From positions 62,001-126,000 of the forward strand of contig NZ_NRRW01000003.1 of assembly GCF_016583835.1 (NCBI RefSeq): a stretch of 64,000 bases of DNA, given 5' to 3'. Both the position numbers and the translations under genes were made by a program. Below are positions 42,852 through 53,074 of the stretch, piece by piece. The notes under the pieces were generated by a model. It had not been told where the DNA came from. It made no database searches and saw nothing but the letters and a program-made list of their open reading frames with translations. Source of the DNA: Thiococcus pfennigii. GTDB lineage: Bacteria; Pseudomonadota; Gammaproteobacteria; Chromatiales; Chromatiaceae. How positions within the stretch are numbered: position 1 is the first letter of the stretch; each line of letters starts with the position of its first letter.

Positions 42852-42857
42852 TATAAT
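42852..42857 (+). promoter_or_regulatory. Possible -10 element upstream of ribF
   Basis: A perfect TATAAT lies 34 bases before the ribF ATG in a GC-rich surrounding. The best -35 candidate (TTCGGA at 42827, 19-base spacing) is weak. This would give the ribF-ileS-lspA unit its own promoter. Confidence 0.45.
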
Positions 42858-42890
42858 TCGATCCCTTTTTCCATCACCGATCCGGAGCAG

Positions 42891-43841
42891 ATGAAGGTCA
42901 TCCGCGGCTCGCATAACATCCGCCCCGCCCACCGCGGCTGCGTCGCGACCATCGGCAACTTCGATGGCGTGCACCTGGGCCACCGCAGCGTCTTCGAGCG
43001 GCTCCTCGCGCGCGGACGCGAATTCGGCCTGCCGGCCACCGTCATCACCTTCGAGCCCCAGCCGCTCGAGGTCCTCGCCCCGCACGCCGCCCCGGCGCGC
43101 CTGACCCGGCTGCGCGAGAAGCTGGCGGCGATCCAGGACTGCGGGATCGAGCAGGTGCTCCTGCTGCCCTTCGGTCCCAGGTTCGCGGCCATGCCGCCGC
43201 GCGACTTCGTCCGCGCGGTGCTCGTCGAGGGCCTCGGTATCGCCTCGCTGCTGGTCGGCGACGACTTCCGCTTCGGCCGCGGACGCGGTGGCGACATCGC
43301 GCTGCTGCGGGCGATGGGCGCCGCGCACGGCTTCGCCGTCGAGGACCTGGACACCATCACCCACGGGACCGAGCGGATCAGCAGCACCCGCATCCGCGAG
43401 GCCCTCGCCGCCGGCGACCTGGAGCAGGCCCGCCACCTGCTCGGACGCCCCTACCGGATCTGCGGACGGGTCGTCCACGGCGACAAGCGCGGGCGCAGCA
43501 TCGGCTTCCCGACCGCAAACATCGGCCTGCGCCGGCGCATCAGTCCGCTGAGCGGCGTCTACGCAGTGATGGTCCACGGCGTCGCGCCCGACCCCTGGCC
43601 GGGTGTCGCCAACGTCGGCGTGCGCCCGACCTTCGGCGGCGACGTGCGCCCGCTGCTGGAGGTGCACCTGCTCGACTTCGCCGGCGACATCTACGACCGC
43701 CACGCCGAGGTCGAACCCCGCCTGAAGCTGCGCGACGAGGCGCGCTTCGATTCGCTCGAGGCCCTGGTCCGCCAAATCGAGCGCGACGTCGCCGCGGCGC
43801 GCGCATTCCTCGGCCGGTCCCCGCCGCGGCGCGGACCGTGA
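42891..43841 (+). CDS. ribF: Bifunctional riboflavin kinase/FAD synthetase
   Basis: A 316-residue enzyme that phosphorylates riboflavin to FMN and adenylylates it to FAD. The N-terminal nucleotidyltransferase carries TIGNFDGVHLGHRSV and ERISSTRIREAL; the C-terminal riboflavin-kinase domain has GDKRGRSIGFPTANI and GVYAVMV. ATG 42891 gives the standard start MKVIRG. It is followed by ileS after 98 bases, the conserved ribF-ileS-lspA order. Confidence 0.97.
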   Translation: MKVIRGSHNIRPAHRGCVATIGNFDGVHLGHRSVFERLLARGREFGLPATVITFEPQPLEVLAPHAAPARLTRLREKLAAIQDCGIEQVLLLPFGPRFAAMPPRDFVRAVLVEGLGIASLLVGDDFRFGRGRGGDIALLRAMGAAHGFAVEDLDTITHGTERISSTRIREALAAGDLEQARHLLGRPYRICGRVVHGDKRGRSIGFPTANIGLRRRISPLSGVYAVMVHGVAPDPWPGVANVGVRPTFGGDVRPLLEVHLLDFAGDIYDRHAEVEPRLKLRDEARFDSLEALVRQIERDVAAARAFLGRSPPRRGP

Positions 43842-43939
43842 TACCTTGGCGGGAGACCGCGACGATCGGCGCCCGGTCCGCGCGCCAACCCGCGGCGATG
43901 CCGGACCGACGCCCACCCAAGCCCTGAGAGACCGCACGC

Positions 43940-46798
43940 GTGGCTGATTACAAAGACACCCTGAACCTGCCGAAGACCGCCTTTCCGATGAAGGCCAATC
44001 TGGCCCAGCGCGAACCCGAGATGCTCGCCCGCTGGGAGGCGCTCGACCTCTACGCGGCGATCCGCCGCGCCCGCGCCGGCCAGCCGACCTTCATCCTGCA
44101 CGACGGCCCCCCCTATGCCAACGGCGAGATCCACATCGGCCACGCGGTCAACAAGGTGCTGAAGGACATCATCGTCAAGGCGCGCACCCTCGATGGGCTC
44201 GACGCCCCTTACGTGCCGGGTTGGGACTGCCACGGGCTGCCGATCGAGCTCCAGGTCGAGAAGAAGCAGGGCAAGCCGGGCGCCAAGATCAGCGCCGCCC
44301 AGTTCCGCGAGGCCTGCCGTGACTACGCCGCCGCCCAGGTCGACGGCCAGCGCCGCGACTTCCGTCGCCTCGGCGTCCTCGGCGACTGGGACGACCCGTA
44401 CCTGACGATGGACTACCGCTTCGAGGCGGACATCATCCGCGCGCTCGGGCGCATCGTCGCCAACGGCCACCTGCAGAAGGGCGAGAAGCCGGTGCACTGG
44501 TGCATCGACTGCGGCTCGGCGCTCGCCGAGGCCGAGGTCGAGTACGCCGAGAAGCAGTCGATCGCGATCGACGTGCGCTTCGCCGTACTCGACGAGGCGG
44601 CCCTCCTCGCCCGCTGCCATGGCCTGCCCGACGGCCAGGGCCAGGGGCCGCTCGCGCTCGTCATCTGGACGACGACGCCCTGGACCCTGCCTGCGAATCA
44701 GGCCGTCGCGCTGAATCCCGAACTCGACTATGTCGTCGTGCAGACCGAGGGCGAGGCCGCCCACGAGCGGCTCGTCGTCGCCGAGGGGCTGCTCAAGGAC
44801 ACGATGGACCGCTGGGGGATCGAGCGCTACCGGGTCATCGGCTACGCCCGCGGTGCGGCCTTCGAGGGGCTCAGGCTCCAGCACCCCTTCTACGCCCGTG
44901 AGGTGCCGGTCATCCTCGGCGAGCACGTCACGTTGGAGGCCGGCACCGGCGCCGTGCACACGGCCCCCGGCCACGGCCACGAGGACTACATCGTCGGCAG
45001 CCGCTACGGCCTGCCGGTCGACAACCCGGTCGGCGGCGATGGGCGCTTCCTGCCGGATACGCCACTCTTCGCGGGCGAGAACGTCTTCAAGGCCAACGAG
45101 CACGTCATCGAGGTCCTGAAGGCCCGCGGCGCGCTGCTGCGCGAGGAGCGCTTCACGCACAGCTACCCCCACTGTTGGCGGCACAAGACGCCGATCATCT
45201 TCCGTGCCACGCCCCAGTGGTTCATCAGCATGGACCGCCCGGGGGTGTGCGAGGGGGCGCTGCGCGAGGCGGCGCTACGCGAGATCGGCGAGGTCACCTG
45301 GATGCCCGACTGGGGCCGCAACCGCATCGAGGCGATGGTCCGCGGCCGCCCCGACTGGTGCATCTCGCGCCAGCGCACCTGGGGCGTGCCGATCCCGCTG
45401 CTGATCGACCGGGCGAGCGGCGAGCCGCACCCACGCACCGCCGAGCTGATCGAGGCCGTCGCCCGCCTTGTCGAGGAGCGCGGCGTCGAGGCCTGGTTCG
45501 CGCTGGCGCCAGCCGACCTCATCGGCGAGGCCGAGGCGGAGCGCTACGAGAAGGTCCACGACACGCTGGACGTCTGGTTCGACTCGGGCGTTACCCATGC
45601 CTGCGTGCTGGAGCGCCGCGCCGACCTGCGCTTCCCGGCCGACCTCTATCTGGAGGGCTCCGACCAGCACCGCGGCTGGTTCCAGTCCTCGTTGATGACC
45701 TCGGTCGCGATGCACGGGCGCGCCCCCTACCGCGAGGTCCTCACCCACGGCTTCACCGTCGACGCCAAGGGCGAGAAGATGTCGAAGTCCAAGGGCAACG
45801 TCGTCAGCCCGCAGGAGATCATGAAGACCCTCGGGGCCGACATCATCCGCCTGTGGGTCGCGGCGACCGACTACCGCGGGGAGATGAGCGTCTCCAAGGA
45901 GATCCTCACCCGTACCGCGGACGCCTACCGGCGCCTGCGCAACACGGCGCGCTTCCTGCTTGCGAACCTCGACGGCTTCGACCCGGCGCGCGATCTCCTG
46001 GCCGCCGACGACCTGCTCGCCCTCGACCGCTGGGCCGTCGACCGGGCGCGGCAACTGCAAGAGGAGATCGTCGAGGCCTACCGCGGCTACCAGTTCCACC
46101 TGATCTACCAGCGGATCCACAACTTCTGCGTCGTCGACATGGGCGGCTTCTACCTCGACGTCATCAAGGACCGCCAGTACACGACGCCCCCGGACGGGCG
46201 CCCGCGCCGCTCCTGCCAGAGCGCGATGTACCACATCATCGAGGCGATGAGCCGCTGGCTGGCGCCGATCCTGAGCTTCACGGCCGACGAGATCTGGCCG
46301 CACATCCCCGGCGAGCGCGGTCCCTCGGTGCACCTGGAGACCTGGTACGAGGGCCTCGTCCCGCTCGCCGCGGGCGCCCCGCTCGATCGCGCCGGCTGGG
46401 ACCTGGTGATCGCCGCCCGCACCGCTGTCGCCCCGGCCCTGGAGGCAGCCCGCAAGGCCGGCGTCATCGGCGCGGCCCTCGACGCCGAGGTCGACCTCTA
46501 CGCCGAACCGGCCCTCTACGAGACGCTCGCGCGCCTCGGCGAGGAGCTACGCTTCGTCCTCATCGTCTCCGAGGTCCGGCTGCACCGGCTCGCCGAGCCG
46601 CCGGGCGAGGCCATCGCCGAGGCCGTGCCCACCGCACTCCCGGGCCTCGCGGTCGCGGTCGCCGCCTCGCCGCACCCCAAGTGCGTGCGCTGCTGGCACC
46701 ACCGCCCCGACGTCGGCACGGATGCCGACCACCCGGAGCTCTGCGGGCGCTGCGTCACCAACCTCGCCGGGTCCGGCGAGACCCGCCGCTACGCCTGA
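43940..46798 (+). CDS. ileS: Isoleucyl-tRNA synthetase
   Basis: A 952-residue class Ia synthetase. The HIGH motif is at residues 65-68 ([12 protein letters not shown]), KMSKSKGN is near residue 613, and the CP1 editing domain carries [14 protein letters not shown]. The C-terminal zinc knuckle (CVRCWHHR, then CGRC) marks the bacterial eubacterial-type enzyme. The start is GTG 43940 ([19 protein letters not shown], a typical N-terminus). lspA follows after 11 bases. Confidence 0.98.
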   Translation: MADYKDTLNLPKTAFPMKANLAQREPEMLARWEALDLYAAIRRARAGQPTFILHDGPPYANGEIHIGHAVNKVLKDIIVKARTLDGLDAPYVPGWDCHGLPIELQVEKKQGKPGAKISAAQFREACRDYAAAQVDGQRRDFRRLGVLGDWDDPYLTMDYRFEADIIRALGRIVANGHLQKGEKPVHWCIDCGSALAEAEVEYAEKQSIAIDVRFAVLDEAALLARCHGLPDGQGQGPLALVIWTTTPWTLPANQAVALNPELDYVVVQTEGEAAHERLVVAEGLLKDTMDRWGIERYRVIGYARGAAFEGLRLQHPFYAREVPVILGEHVTLEAGTGAVHTAPGHGHEDYIVGSRYGLPVDNPVGGDGRFLPDTPLFAGENVFKANEHVIEVLKARGALLREERFTHSYPHCWRHKTPIIFRATPQWFISMDRPGVCEGALREAALREIGEVTWMPDWGRNRIEAMVRGRPDWCISRQRTWGVPIPLLIDRASGEPHPRTAELIEAVARLVEERGVEAWFALAPADLIGEAEAERYEKVHDTLDVWFDSGVTHACVLERRADLRFPADLYLEGSDQHRGWFQSSLMTSVAMHGRAPYREVLTHGFTVDAKGEKMSKSKGNVVSPQEIMKTLGADIIRLWVAATDYRGEMSVSKEILTRTADAYRRLRNTARFLLANLDGFDPARDLLAADDLLALDRWAVDRARQLQEEIVEAYRGYQFHLIYQRIHNFCVVDMGGFYLDVIKDRQYTTPPDGRPRRSCQSAMYHIIEAMSRWLAPILSFTADEIWPHIPGERGPSVHLETWYEGLVPLAAGAPLDRAGWDLVIAARTAVAPALEAARKAGVIGAALDAEVDLYAEPALYETLARLGEELRFVLIVSEVRLHRLAEPPGEAIAEAVPTALPGLAVAVAASPHPKCVRCWHHRPDVGTDADHPELCGRCVTNLAGSGETRRYA

Positions 46799-46809
46799 GG
46801 CCCCGGGTC

Positions 46810-47298
46810 ATGGCACGCTGGCTCTGGCTCTCGGCGCTCGTCCTGGTCATCGATCAGGCCACCAAGGTCGCGGCCCTGCTCTGGCTCGAGCCGCATGTCC
46901 CGCTGCCGGTCCTGGCCCCGGTCTTCAACCTGACACTGCTCTTCAACGAGGGCGCGGCCTTCAGCTTCCTCGCCGATGCCGGGGGCCTACAGCGCTGGGG
47001 GCTCGCCGCCTTCGCCCTGGCGATGAGCGCGGCCCTCGGCGTCTGGCTGGTGCGCCTGCCCCGGACAGAACGCCGGCTCGCCGTCGCCCTCGCGCTGGTC
47101 ATCGGCGGGGCGCTCGGCAACCTCATCGATCGGGTCCTCTATGGCCATGTCGTCGACTTCATCCAGGTCTATCTCCCGTTCATCCCGCTGCGGCTGTTCA
47201 ATCCGTGGCCAGCGTTCAACATCGCCGACAGCGCGATCAGCATCGGCGTGGCGTTCCTGCTCGTGACGACGCTCCGCGAGGGCCGCCCCCGGCCCTGA
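46810..47298 (+). CDS. lspA: Lipoprotein signal peptidase II
   Basis: A 162-residue inner-membrane aspartyl protease that removes signal peptides from prolipoproteins. The catalytic aspartates are Asp116 ([10 protein letters not shown]) and Asp140 ([11 protein letters not shown]); NEGAAFSFL and [11 protein letters not shown] are also typical. There are four predicted helices. In many relatives fkpB and ispH follow; here the next gene is rimK after 151 bases, so the operon ends with lspA. Confidence 0.97.
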   Translation: MARWLWLSALVLVIDQATKVAALLWLEPHVPLPVLAPVFNLTLLFNEGAAFSFLADAGGLQRWGLAAFALAMSAALGVWLVRLPRTERRLAVALALVIGGALGNLIDRVLYGHVVDFIQVYLPFIPLRLFNPWPAFNIADSAISIGVAFLLVTTLREGRPRP

Positions 47299-47449
47299 CC
47301 CGAGCGCCGCCCTTCGCACGGCGCGCGATCGCGGCCGATCTGGCATGATGCGCGCCGGCGGCCCATCCGAACGCGGGCCAGCGGCGCTCACGCGAGCGAA
47401 GCGGCCCAGCGTACCCAGACACGGCTACCCCGACGGTGGAGGCAAGACG

Positions 47450-48355
47450 ATGAAGATCGCCATTCTCTCGCGCGATTCGCGGCTCTATTCCACCCAACGG
47501 CTGGTCGAGGCCGCGCGCGCGCGCGGCCACGAGGCGCGCGTCGTCGACGTGCTGCGTTGTTACATGAACATCACCTCGCACAAGCCGTCGATCCACTACA
47601 AGGGCGAGGTCCTCGACGACTTCGATGCCGTGATCCCGCGCATCGGCGCCTCGGTGACCTTCTACGGCACCGCGGTGCTGCGCCAGTTCGAGATGATGGG
47701 GGTCTATCCGCTCAACGAGTCGGTCGCCATCACCCGCGCCCGCGACAAGCTGCGCTCGCTCCAGCTGTTGTCGCGGCGCGGCATCGGCCTGCCGGTGACC
47801 GGCTTCGCCCACGCCCCGGACGATGTCGAGGACCTGATCAAGATGGTCGGCGGCGCGCCGCTCGTCATCAAGCTGCTGGAAGGGACCCAGGGCATCGGCG
47901 TCGTGTTGGCCGAGACCGAAAAGGCCGCCGAGAGCGTCATTGAGGCCTTCCTGGGTCTGCGCGCCAACATCCTGGTGCAGGAGTACATCCGGGAGGCCGG
48001 CGGCGCCGACATCCGCTGCTTCGTCATCGGCGACAAGGTCGTCGCGGCGATGAAGCGCCAGGCCAAGGAGGGGGAGTTCCGCTCGAACCTGCACCGCGGC
48101 GGCAGCGCGGTCGCGGTGCGGATCACCCCGGAGGAGCGCTCGACGGCGGTGCGTGCGGCGCGGATCATGGGGCTCAACGTCGCCGGTGTCGATATCCTGC
48201 GCGCCAACCACGGCCCGGTCGTCATGGAGGTCAACTCCTCGCCCGGGCTCCAGGGCATCGAGGCGACGACGGACAAGGACATCGCCGGTATGATGGTGGA
48301 GTTCATCGAGAAACATGCCGTCGAAGGCAAGACCCGCACCCGCGGTAAGGGCTGA
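47450..48355 (+). CDS. rimK: Ribosomal protein S6 glutamate ligase-like ATP-grasp protein
   Basis: A 301-residue ATP-grasp ligase strongly similar to RimK, which adds glutamates to the C-terminus of ribosomal protein S6 (and makes poly-glutamate in vitro). [53 protein letters not shown] and [13 protein letters not shown] match the family closely. A strong Shine-Dalgarno GGTGGAGG (47435-47442) precedes ATG 47450. The next gene, an AstE/aspartoacylase-like hydrolase, overlaps its 3' end, so the two are coupled. Confidence 0.94.
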   Translation: MKIAILSRDSRLYSTQRLVEAARARGHEARVVDVLRCYMNITSHKPSIHYKGEVLDDFDAVIPRIGASVTFYGTAVLRQFEMMGVYPLNESVAITRARDKLRSLQLLSRRGIGLPVTGFAHAPDDVEDLIKMVGGAPLVIKLLEGTQGIGVVLAETEKAAESVIEAFLGLRANILVQEYIREAGGADIRCFVIGDKVVAAMKRQAKEGEFRSNLHRGGSAVAVRITPEERSTAVRAARIMGLNVAGVDILRANHGPVVMEVNSSPGLQGIEATTDKDIAGMMVEFIEKHAVEGKTRTRGKG

Positions 48356-49430
48356 GGTGACCGTCGAACCCATCCGCATCGGCGACCGGCTGATCCAGCC
48401 CGGCGAGCGGGTCGACGTCAACGTGCCGCTGCCGAGCCTCTATACCCAATCGCCGGTCTTCCTGCCGGTCCAGGTCCTGCACGGCCGTCGCCCAGGCCCG
48501 ACCCTGTTCGTCACCGCCGCGATCCACGGCGACGAGATCAACGGCGTCGAGATCATCCGCCGACTGATGGGCCTCAAGGCCCTGCGCCAACTGCGCGGCA
48601 CGCTGCTCGCGGTGCCGGTGGTCAACACCTACGGCTTCGTGCGCCAGTCCCGCTACCTACCCGATCGGCGCGACCTCAACCGTTCGTTCCCGGGTTCGGA
48701 GACCGGCTCGCTCGCCGCGCGCCTGGCGAGCACCCTGATGCGCGAGGTCGTCGCCCGCGCCACCCACGGCATCGACCTGCACACGGGCGCCGCCCACCGC
48801 GAGAACCTGCCCCAGATCCGCACGGCCCTCGACGGCCACCGCGACCTGCCGGGCCTCGCCCACGCCTTCGGCGCCCCCGTGATCCTCAACTCGGAGCTGC
48901 GCGACGGCTCCCTGCGCGCCGCCGCCGCCGAGCGGCAGATCCCGCTCCTGGTCTACGAGGCCGGCGAAGCGCTGCGCTTCGAGGAGATCGCAATCCGGGC
49001 CGGCCTGCGCGGGATCCTCGCCGTCATGCGTCACCTCGGGATGCTGCGCGGCACGGGCGGCCTGCGCCTGCGCCCGGTGACCGCCCCGGTCGTGGCCCGC
49101 GCGAGCCTCTGGGTGCGCGCGCACCAGAGCGGCGTGCTGCGCTCGTTGACGCGGCTCGGCGCCCAGGTGCGCCGGGGCGACCGTCTCGGCGTCATCGCCG
49201 ACGTCTTCCGCCACGAGGAGGAACCGGTCCTCGCCCCGAGCGGCGGCATCGTCATCGGCCGCACCAACCTGCCGTTGGTCACCGAGGGCGAGGCCATCTA
49301 CCACATCGCGCGCTTCGGGCGGCCCGACGAGGCCGCCGAGACCGTCGAACGCTTCCACTCCGCCTTCGCCTCCGACGAGCAGGCGGACGCCCTCGATGCC
49401 GAAGCGCACCTGCGGCCATTCGAACCCTAA
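48315..49430 (+). CDS. Succinylglutamate desuccinylase/aspartoacylase-family hydrolase
   Basis: A protein of up to 371 residues of the zinc carboxypeptidase-like AstE/AspA family. Zinc ligands are seen in [12 protein letters not shown] (His71, Glu74) and DLHTG (His156), with the substrate-binding DLNRSFPG. The C-terminal beta domain ends near [12 protein letters not shown] 48315 overlaps rimK by 41 bases; a GTG at 48357 right after the rimK stop would remove the overlap and 14 residues. Such genes often pair with rimK. It could hydrolyse an N-acyl or glutamylated product, but the substrate is not established here. Confidence 0.88.
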   Translation: MPSKARPAPAVRAEVTVEPIRIGDRLIQPGERVDVNVPLPSLYTQSPVFLPVQVLHGRRPGPTLFVTAAIHGDEINGVEIIRRLMGLKALRQLRGTLLAVPVVNTYGFVRQSRYLPDRRDLNRSFPGSETGSLAARLASTLMREVVARATHGIDLHTGAAHRENLPQIRTALDGHRDLPGLAHAFGAPVILNSELRDGSLRAAAAERQIPLLVYEAGEALRFEEIAIRAGLRGILAVMRHLGMLRGTGGLRLRPVTAPVVARASLWVRAHQSGVLRSLTRLGAQVRRGDRLGVIADVFRHEEEPVLAPSGGIVIGRTNLPLVTEGEAIYHIARFGRPDEAAETVERFHSAFASDEQADALDAEAHLRPFEP

Positions 49431-49451
49431 GGACCCGTCTGCGAACGACCC

Positions 49452-50375
49452 ATGAACCTGCGTGACCTCAAATACATCATCGCCGTCGCCGAGACCCATC
49501 ACTTCGGCCGGGCCGCCGAGCGCTGCTTCGTCAGCCAACCGACGCTGAGCGGCCAGATCAAGAAGCTCGAGGACGAACTCGGCGTCACCATCTTCGAGCG
49601 CACCAACCGCTCGGTCGAGGTGACCCCGATCGGCGAAGGCATCCTCGCCCATGCGCGGCTCCTGCTGGAGCAGGCCGAGGCGATCGAGCGGACCGCGCGC
49701 GCCCACCAGGACCCGCTGGCCGGGCCGCTGCGCATCGGCGCGATCCCGACCCTGAGCCCCTACCTGATGCCGCTGATCCTCAGACCGCTGCGCCAGCGCT
49801 ACCCGCAGCTCCAGCTGGTCCTGTTCGAGGAGATCACCGACACCCTGCTCCAGCGGCTGCGCCAGCACGACCTCGACGCCGCGTTGCTCGCCACCCCGGC
49901 CGACGACGCCGAACTCACCGGCCAGCCCCTCTACGACGAGCCCTTCTGGCTCGCCCACCCGCGCGGCCACCCGCTGGCGGATAAGGCCGAGATCACCCAG
50001 GACGACCTGGAGGCGGTCGAGCTGCTACTGCTGGCCGACGGGCACTGCCTGACCCACCAGGTGATGGAGGTCTGCCGTCTCGCCGAGCGGCCACGCACCG
50101 GCGAGACGGCCGACCTGCGCGCGGCGAGCCTGGAGACCCTCCTGCAACTGGTCAGCGCCGACTTCGGCTGCACCCTGGTGCCGGCGCTGGCCGCCGGCAG
50201 CGGCTGGGCACACGACGGCAACATCGCGTTGCGCCGCCTCGACCTGCCGGACGCCTACCGGCGCATCTCGCTCGTCGCGCGGCGCAGCTTTCCGCGCCGC
50301 CCGGCGCTGACGGCGCTCGCCGGACTGATTGTCGCCCACCTGCCCGAGACGGTTCGGCCCTGCGCGGCGGCGTAG
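49452..50375 (+). CDS. oxyR: Peroxide-sensing LysR-type regulator OxyR
   Basis: A 307-residue LysR-family activator. The N-terminal helix-turn-helix (HHFGRAAERCFVSQPTLSGQI) is typical of OxyR, and the two redox cysteines fall at Cys199 and Cys208 (DGHCLTHQVMEVC), the same numbers as in E. coli OxyR. It should therefore form the peroxide-induced disulfide. The neighbours are the rimK unit upstream and a convergent esterase; no catalase or peroxiredoxin gene is adjacent. Confidence 0.94.
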   Translation: MNLRDLKYIIAVAETHHFGRAAERCFVSQPTLSGQIKKLEDELGVTIFERTNRSVEVTPIGEGILAHARLLLEQAEAIERTARAHQDPLAGPLRIGAIPTLSPYLMPLILRPLRQRYPQLQLVLFEEITDTLLQRLRQHDLDAALLATPADDAELTGQPLYDEPFWLAHPRGHPLADKAEITQDDLEAVELLLLADGHCLTHQVMEVCRLAERPRTGETADLRAASLETLLQLVSADFGCTLVPALAAGSGWAHDGNIALRRLDLPDAYRRISLVARRSFPRRPALTALAGLIVAHLPETVRPCAAA

Positions 50376-50408
50376 GCGCGAAGCGACGATGCGATTTTCG
50401 CTTCGCTT

Positions 50409-50438
50409 CATTTTCAGTCGTTTAGACGACTGAAAATG
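50409..50438. terminator. Hairpin between convergent oxyR and esterase genes
   Basis: A perfect 13-bp stem (CATTTTCAGTCGT 50409-50421, ACGACTGAAAATG 50426-50438) with a TTAG loop. It lies 33 bases past the oxyR stop and 8 bases past the esterase stop, with A/T-rich stem bases on both sides, so it can serve both genes. It is related to the hairpin at 33670-33691 and may also be an interspersed repeat. Confidence 0.7.
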
Positions 50439-50446
50439 GAGGGGGC

Positions 50447-51364
50447 TCAGGCGGCACGCCGGGACCGGCCGCGGAATTGGGCGAAGAACCGCAGCATCTC
50501 GGCCGAGGCGTCGGGGCCGAGCGGTTCGGTGTAGGAGCCCGATGGACTGCCGCCGGACCAGGCGTGGCCGGCGCCGTGGATCGACCAATGCTCGGCCGCG
50601 GGGCGGCCGTCGCGGTCCAGGTAGCGGGTGCGGGTGTAGGCGCGACCGCCGGGCACGCGCCCGGGCTCGACGAGCAGGCCCCCGTCCTGGCCGGCGAGGG
50701 CACCGAACCCGCACCCGCCATGCGCCGCGCAGACCCAGGCGACGATCCGCGCCCCGTGGATCGGGTGCACGACCCTGTCGCAGTCGCCGTGGAAGACGAT
50801 GATCGGGGCGACCGTGCCGACCCCAGTGGGCGGCGGCCCCCCGGGGCCGAGCCGATCGAAGGGCGGAACGGCCTCGCGCACGGCGAAGTAGAGCGGCGCG
50901 GAGTGGACGCCGGCCGCGGCGTAGAGGTCCGGGTAGGCCGCCGCCAGGATGCTCGCCATCGCCCCACCGGCCGACAGTCCGGCGACATAGACCCTGGCCG
51001 GATCGATCGGCTGCTCGGCGATGATGGCCCGCGTCAGCTCGGCGAGGAGCCAGGGCTCGCCGGCGTCGCGCCCCTGGTGCCCCTCCTCGAACCAGCGCCA
51101 GCAGCCCGACGGCTGGACCTCCCGGCCCTGCCCCGGATAGAGGACGTAGGCGCCCGCCGCGCCGGCGATCTCGGCCATCCGCGTACCGGCGGCGAAGTCC
51201 TCCGGGTCCTGGAGGCAGCCGTGCAACATCAGGATCAGCGGGTGGGCCGCCCCGTCGCGCCCGGCGGGGCAATGGAGCCGATAGTCGCGGGCGCCGGCGG
51301 GGTTCGCGAAGGAGCCGGCCAGGACCCGCCCGGCAACGGCCGACGGGGAGCGCACATCAGTCAT
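50447..51364 (-). CDS. PHB depolymerase-family (LpqC-like) esterase
   Basis: A 305-residue alpha/beta hydrolase of the PHB depolymerase/feruloyl esterase group. Seen: oxyanion-hole region ILMLHGCLQDPEDFA, nucleophile Ser131 in AGLSAGGAMA, an acid in VFHGDCDRVVHP, and the catalytic His in GAGHAWSGG. PYPGQ-like and SGCWRWFEEGHQ also fit the family. No signal peptide is evident at ATG 51364, suggesting an intracellular enzyme. Purple sulfur bacteria store PHB, but no pha gene is in the window, so the polymer role is inference. Confidence 0.87.
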   Translation of the reverse strand: MTDVRSPSAVAGRVLAGSFANPAGARDYRLHCPAGRDGAAHPLILMLHGCLQDPEDFAAGTRMAEIAGAAGAYVLYPGQGREVQPSGCWRWFEEGHQGRDAGEPWLLAELTRAIIAEQPIDPARVYVAGLSAGGAMASILAAAYPDLYAAAGVHSAPLYFAVREAVPPFDRLGPGGPPPTGVGTVAPIIVFHGDCDRVVHPIHGARIVAWVCAAHGGCGFGALAGQDGGLLVEPGRVPGGRAYTRTRYLDRDGRPAAEHWSIHGAGHAWSGGSPSGSYTEPLGPDASAEMLRFFAQFRGRSRRAA

Positions 51365-51563
51365 GGTGTCTTCATCGTTCGGTGAGCGAGCGGCGCGGCC
51401 AGGGCGCCGGGCGAGGACGGCCGGGTCGCCCCCGGCGCTTCTTGGTATCCTTGCGCGGTCGCGGCGGGCCTTCTCGGCTCGGACGCCCGATCGATCGGCC
51501 CTTTGGCAAGGTGGACTCGGCAGTTTAACATGAGGGGCTCGGATCCCCTGGGAGAACAACCGC

Positions 51564-52154
51564 ATGAACAGAATCAGCTCCATTGTCCTCACCGCCCTGC
51601 TCGGCCTCGCCGTCGCCGGCCAGGCGCAAGCGGCCAACCCCAAGGTCGCGATGGACATCACGATCGGCGGCGAGCCGGCCGGCACCATCGTCGCCGAGCT
51701 GCGCGCCGACGTGGTGCCGAAGACCGCCGAGAACTTCCGCGCCCTGTGCACGGGCGAACTCGGCGTCGGCAAGACCGGCAAGCCGCTCCACTATGCCGGC
51801 TCGCCGTTCCACCGCATCATCCCCGACTTCATGGTCCAGGGCGGCGACATCACCCGCGGCAACGGCCGCGGCGGCGACTCGATCTATGGCGGCCGCTTCC
51901 CGGACGAGAACTTCCGTCTCAAGCACGAGGACGCCGGTGTCCTCTCGATGGCCAACTCCGGGCCGGGCACCAACAGCTCGCAGTTCTTCATCACCCTCGT
52001 GCCGACGCCCTGGCTCGACGGCAAGCATGTCGTCTTCGGCCATGTCGTCGAGGGGATGGACGTCCTGAAGGAGATGGAGGCCCAGGGGTCTTCGCCGAGG
52101 GGCAAGACCAAGACCAAGGTCATCCTCGCCGACTGCCGCGAGCTCACGGACTAG
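51564..52154 (+). CDS. Exported cyclophilin-type peptidyl-prolyl isomerase (eukaryotic type)
   Basis: A 196-residue cyclophilin with a signal peptide ([19 protein letters not shown]). The catalytic residues equivalent to human CypA Arg55, Phe60, Met61, Gln63, Phe113, Trp121 and His126 are all present ([37 protein letters not shown]). The [18 protein letters not shown] insertion and [16 protein letters not shown] segment are features of eukaryotic cyclophilins and absent from short bacterial PpiA/PpiB. It probably assists folding in the periplasm. It is divergent from the esterase gene and not clearly linked in function to its neighbours. Confidence 0.93.
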   Translation: MNRISSIVLTALLGLAVAGQAQAANPKVAMDITIGGEPAGTIVAELRADVVPKTAENFRALCTGELGVGKTGKPLHYAGSPFHRIIPDFMVQGGDITRGNGRGGDSIYGGRFPDENFRLKHEDAGVLSMANSGPGTNSSQFFITLVPTPWLDGKHVVFGHVVEGMDVLKEMEAQGSSPRGKTKTKVILADCRELTD

Positions 52155-52180
52155 GCCGCACGCGGGCCGACGACGGGACC

Positions 52181-53074
52181 ATGCGCCTCCTCCTCTGCAC
52201 CGACCTCGACCGGACCCTGCTGCCCAACGGGGCAGCCCCCGAGTCGCCGGCGGCACGGCCGCGCCTGCGCGCCCTGGCCGCGCGCGAGGAGGTGACGCTG
52301 GTCTATGTCACCGGGCGCCACCGCGAGCTCATCGAGGCGGCCATCGCCGAGTACGGGCTGCCGGCACCGGACTTCGTCATCGGCGATGTCGGCACCAGCG
52401 TCTACCGGGTGAGCGGCGCCGACTGGAAGGGCTCGGTCGCCTGGTCGACTCGCATCGCCCGCGACTGGGCCGGGTTCGGCCGCGACGCGCTGGCCGCGCT
52501 GCTCGGCGACATCCCCGGCCTGCGCCTCCAGGAGCCCGCCAAGCAGGGCGCCTTCAAGCTCAGCTGGTACGCCCCGTCCGATTGGGACCAGGCCCGCCGG
52601 CTCCCCGAGATGGAGGAGCGCCTCGCCGCGGCCGGCGTGCGCGCGAGCCTGATCTGGAGCGTCGACGAGACGACGGCGACCGGCCTGCTCGATCTGCTGC
52701 CGGCCTCGGCGGGCAAGCGCCACGCCGTGGAGTTCCTGATGGCCCAGGAGGGCTTCGCCGCGGCCCACACCCTCTGTGCCGGCGACAGCGGCAACGACAT
52801 CGCGATGCTCGCCAGCCCCCTGCCCGCGGTCCTGGTCGCGAACGCCACCGCGACGGTGCGGGCCGAGGCGGTCGCCGCCGCCGAGCGGGCCGGCACCCTG
52901 GACAGTCTCTACCTGGCCCGCGGCGACTTCCACGGCATGAACGGCAACTACAGCGCCGGGATCCTCGAGGGGCTGGCCCACTTCCTGCCCGAGACGCTGG
53001 CCTGGTGGGCGGAGCCGAACGACGCCCCGAGCACCGACGCCCCGAGCACCAACGCGGAGGCCACCGAACCATGA
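52181..53074 (+). CDS. HAD-IIB sugar phosphatase, sucrose-phosphatase-like
   Basis: A 297-residue HAD phosphatase. Motif I is DLDRT (residues 8-12), the VTGRHREL segment is motif II-like, and CAGDSGNDIAML is motif IV. The layout and SWYAPSDWDQA region match sucrose-6-phosphate phosphatase and related mannosylglycerate-type phosphatases. The C-terminus has a short DAPST tandem repeat. Its stop overlaps the start of a PfkB kinase by 4 bases (ATGA), as in sucrose gene clusters of some gammaproteobacteria. Sucrose-phosphate synthase is not in the window, so the substrate remains inferred. Confidence 0.83.
   Translation: MRLLLCTDLDRTLLPNGAAPESPAARPRLRALAAREEVTLVYVTGRHRELIEAAIAEYGLPAPDFVIGDVGTSVYRVSGADWKGSVAWSTRIARDWAGFGRDALAALLGDIPGLRLQEPAKQGAFKLSWYAPSDWDQARRLPEMEERLAAAGVRASLIWSVDETTATGLLDLLPASAGKRHAVEFLMAQEGFAAAHTLCAGDSGNDIAMLASPLPAVLVANATATVRAEAVAAAERAGTLDSLYLARGDFHGMNGNYSAGILEGLAHFLPETLAWWAEPNDAPSTDAPSTNAEATEP

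Noticed and set aside
45175-47298. A 707-codon frame that runs from inside ileS into lspA
   Set aside because: lspA happens to share the frame of an out-of-frame reading of ileS. The LspA part starts at ATG 46810; this is not a fusion.
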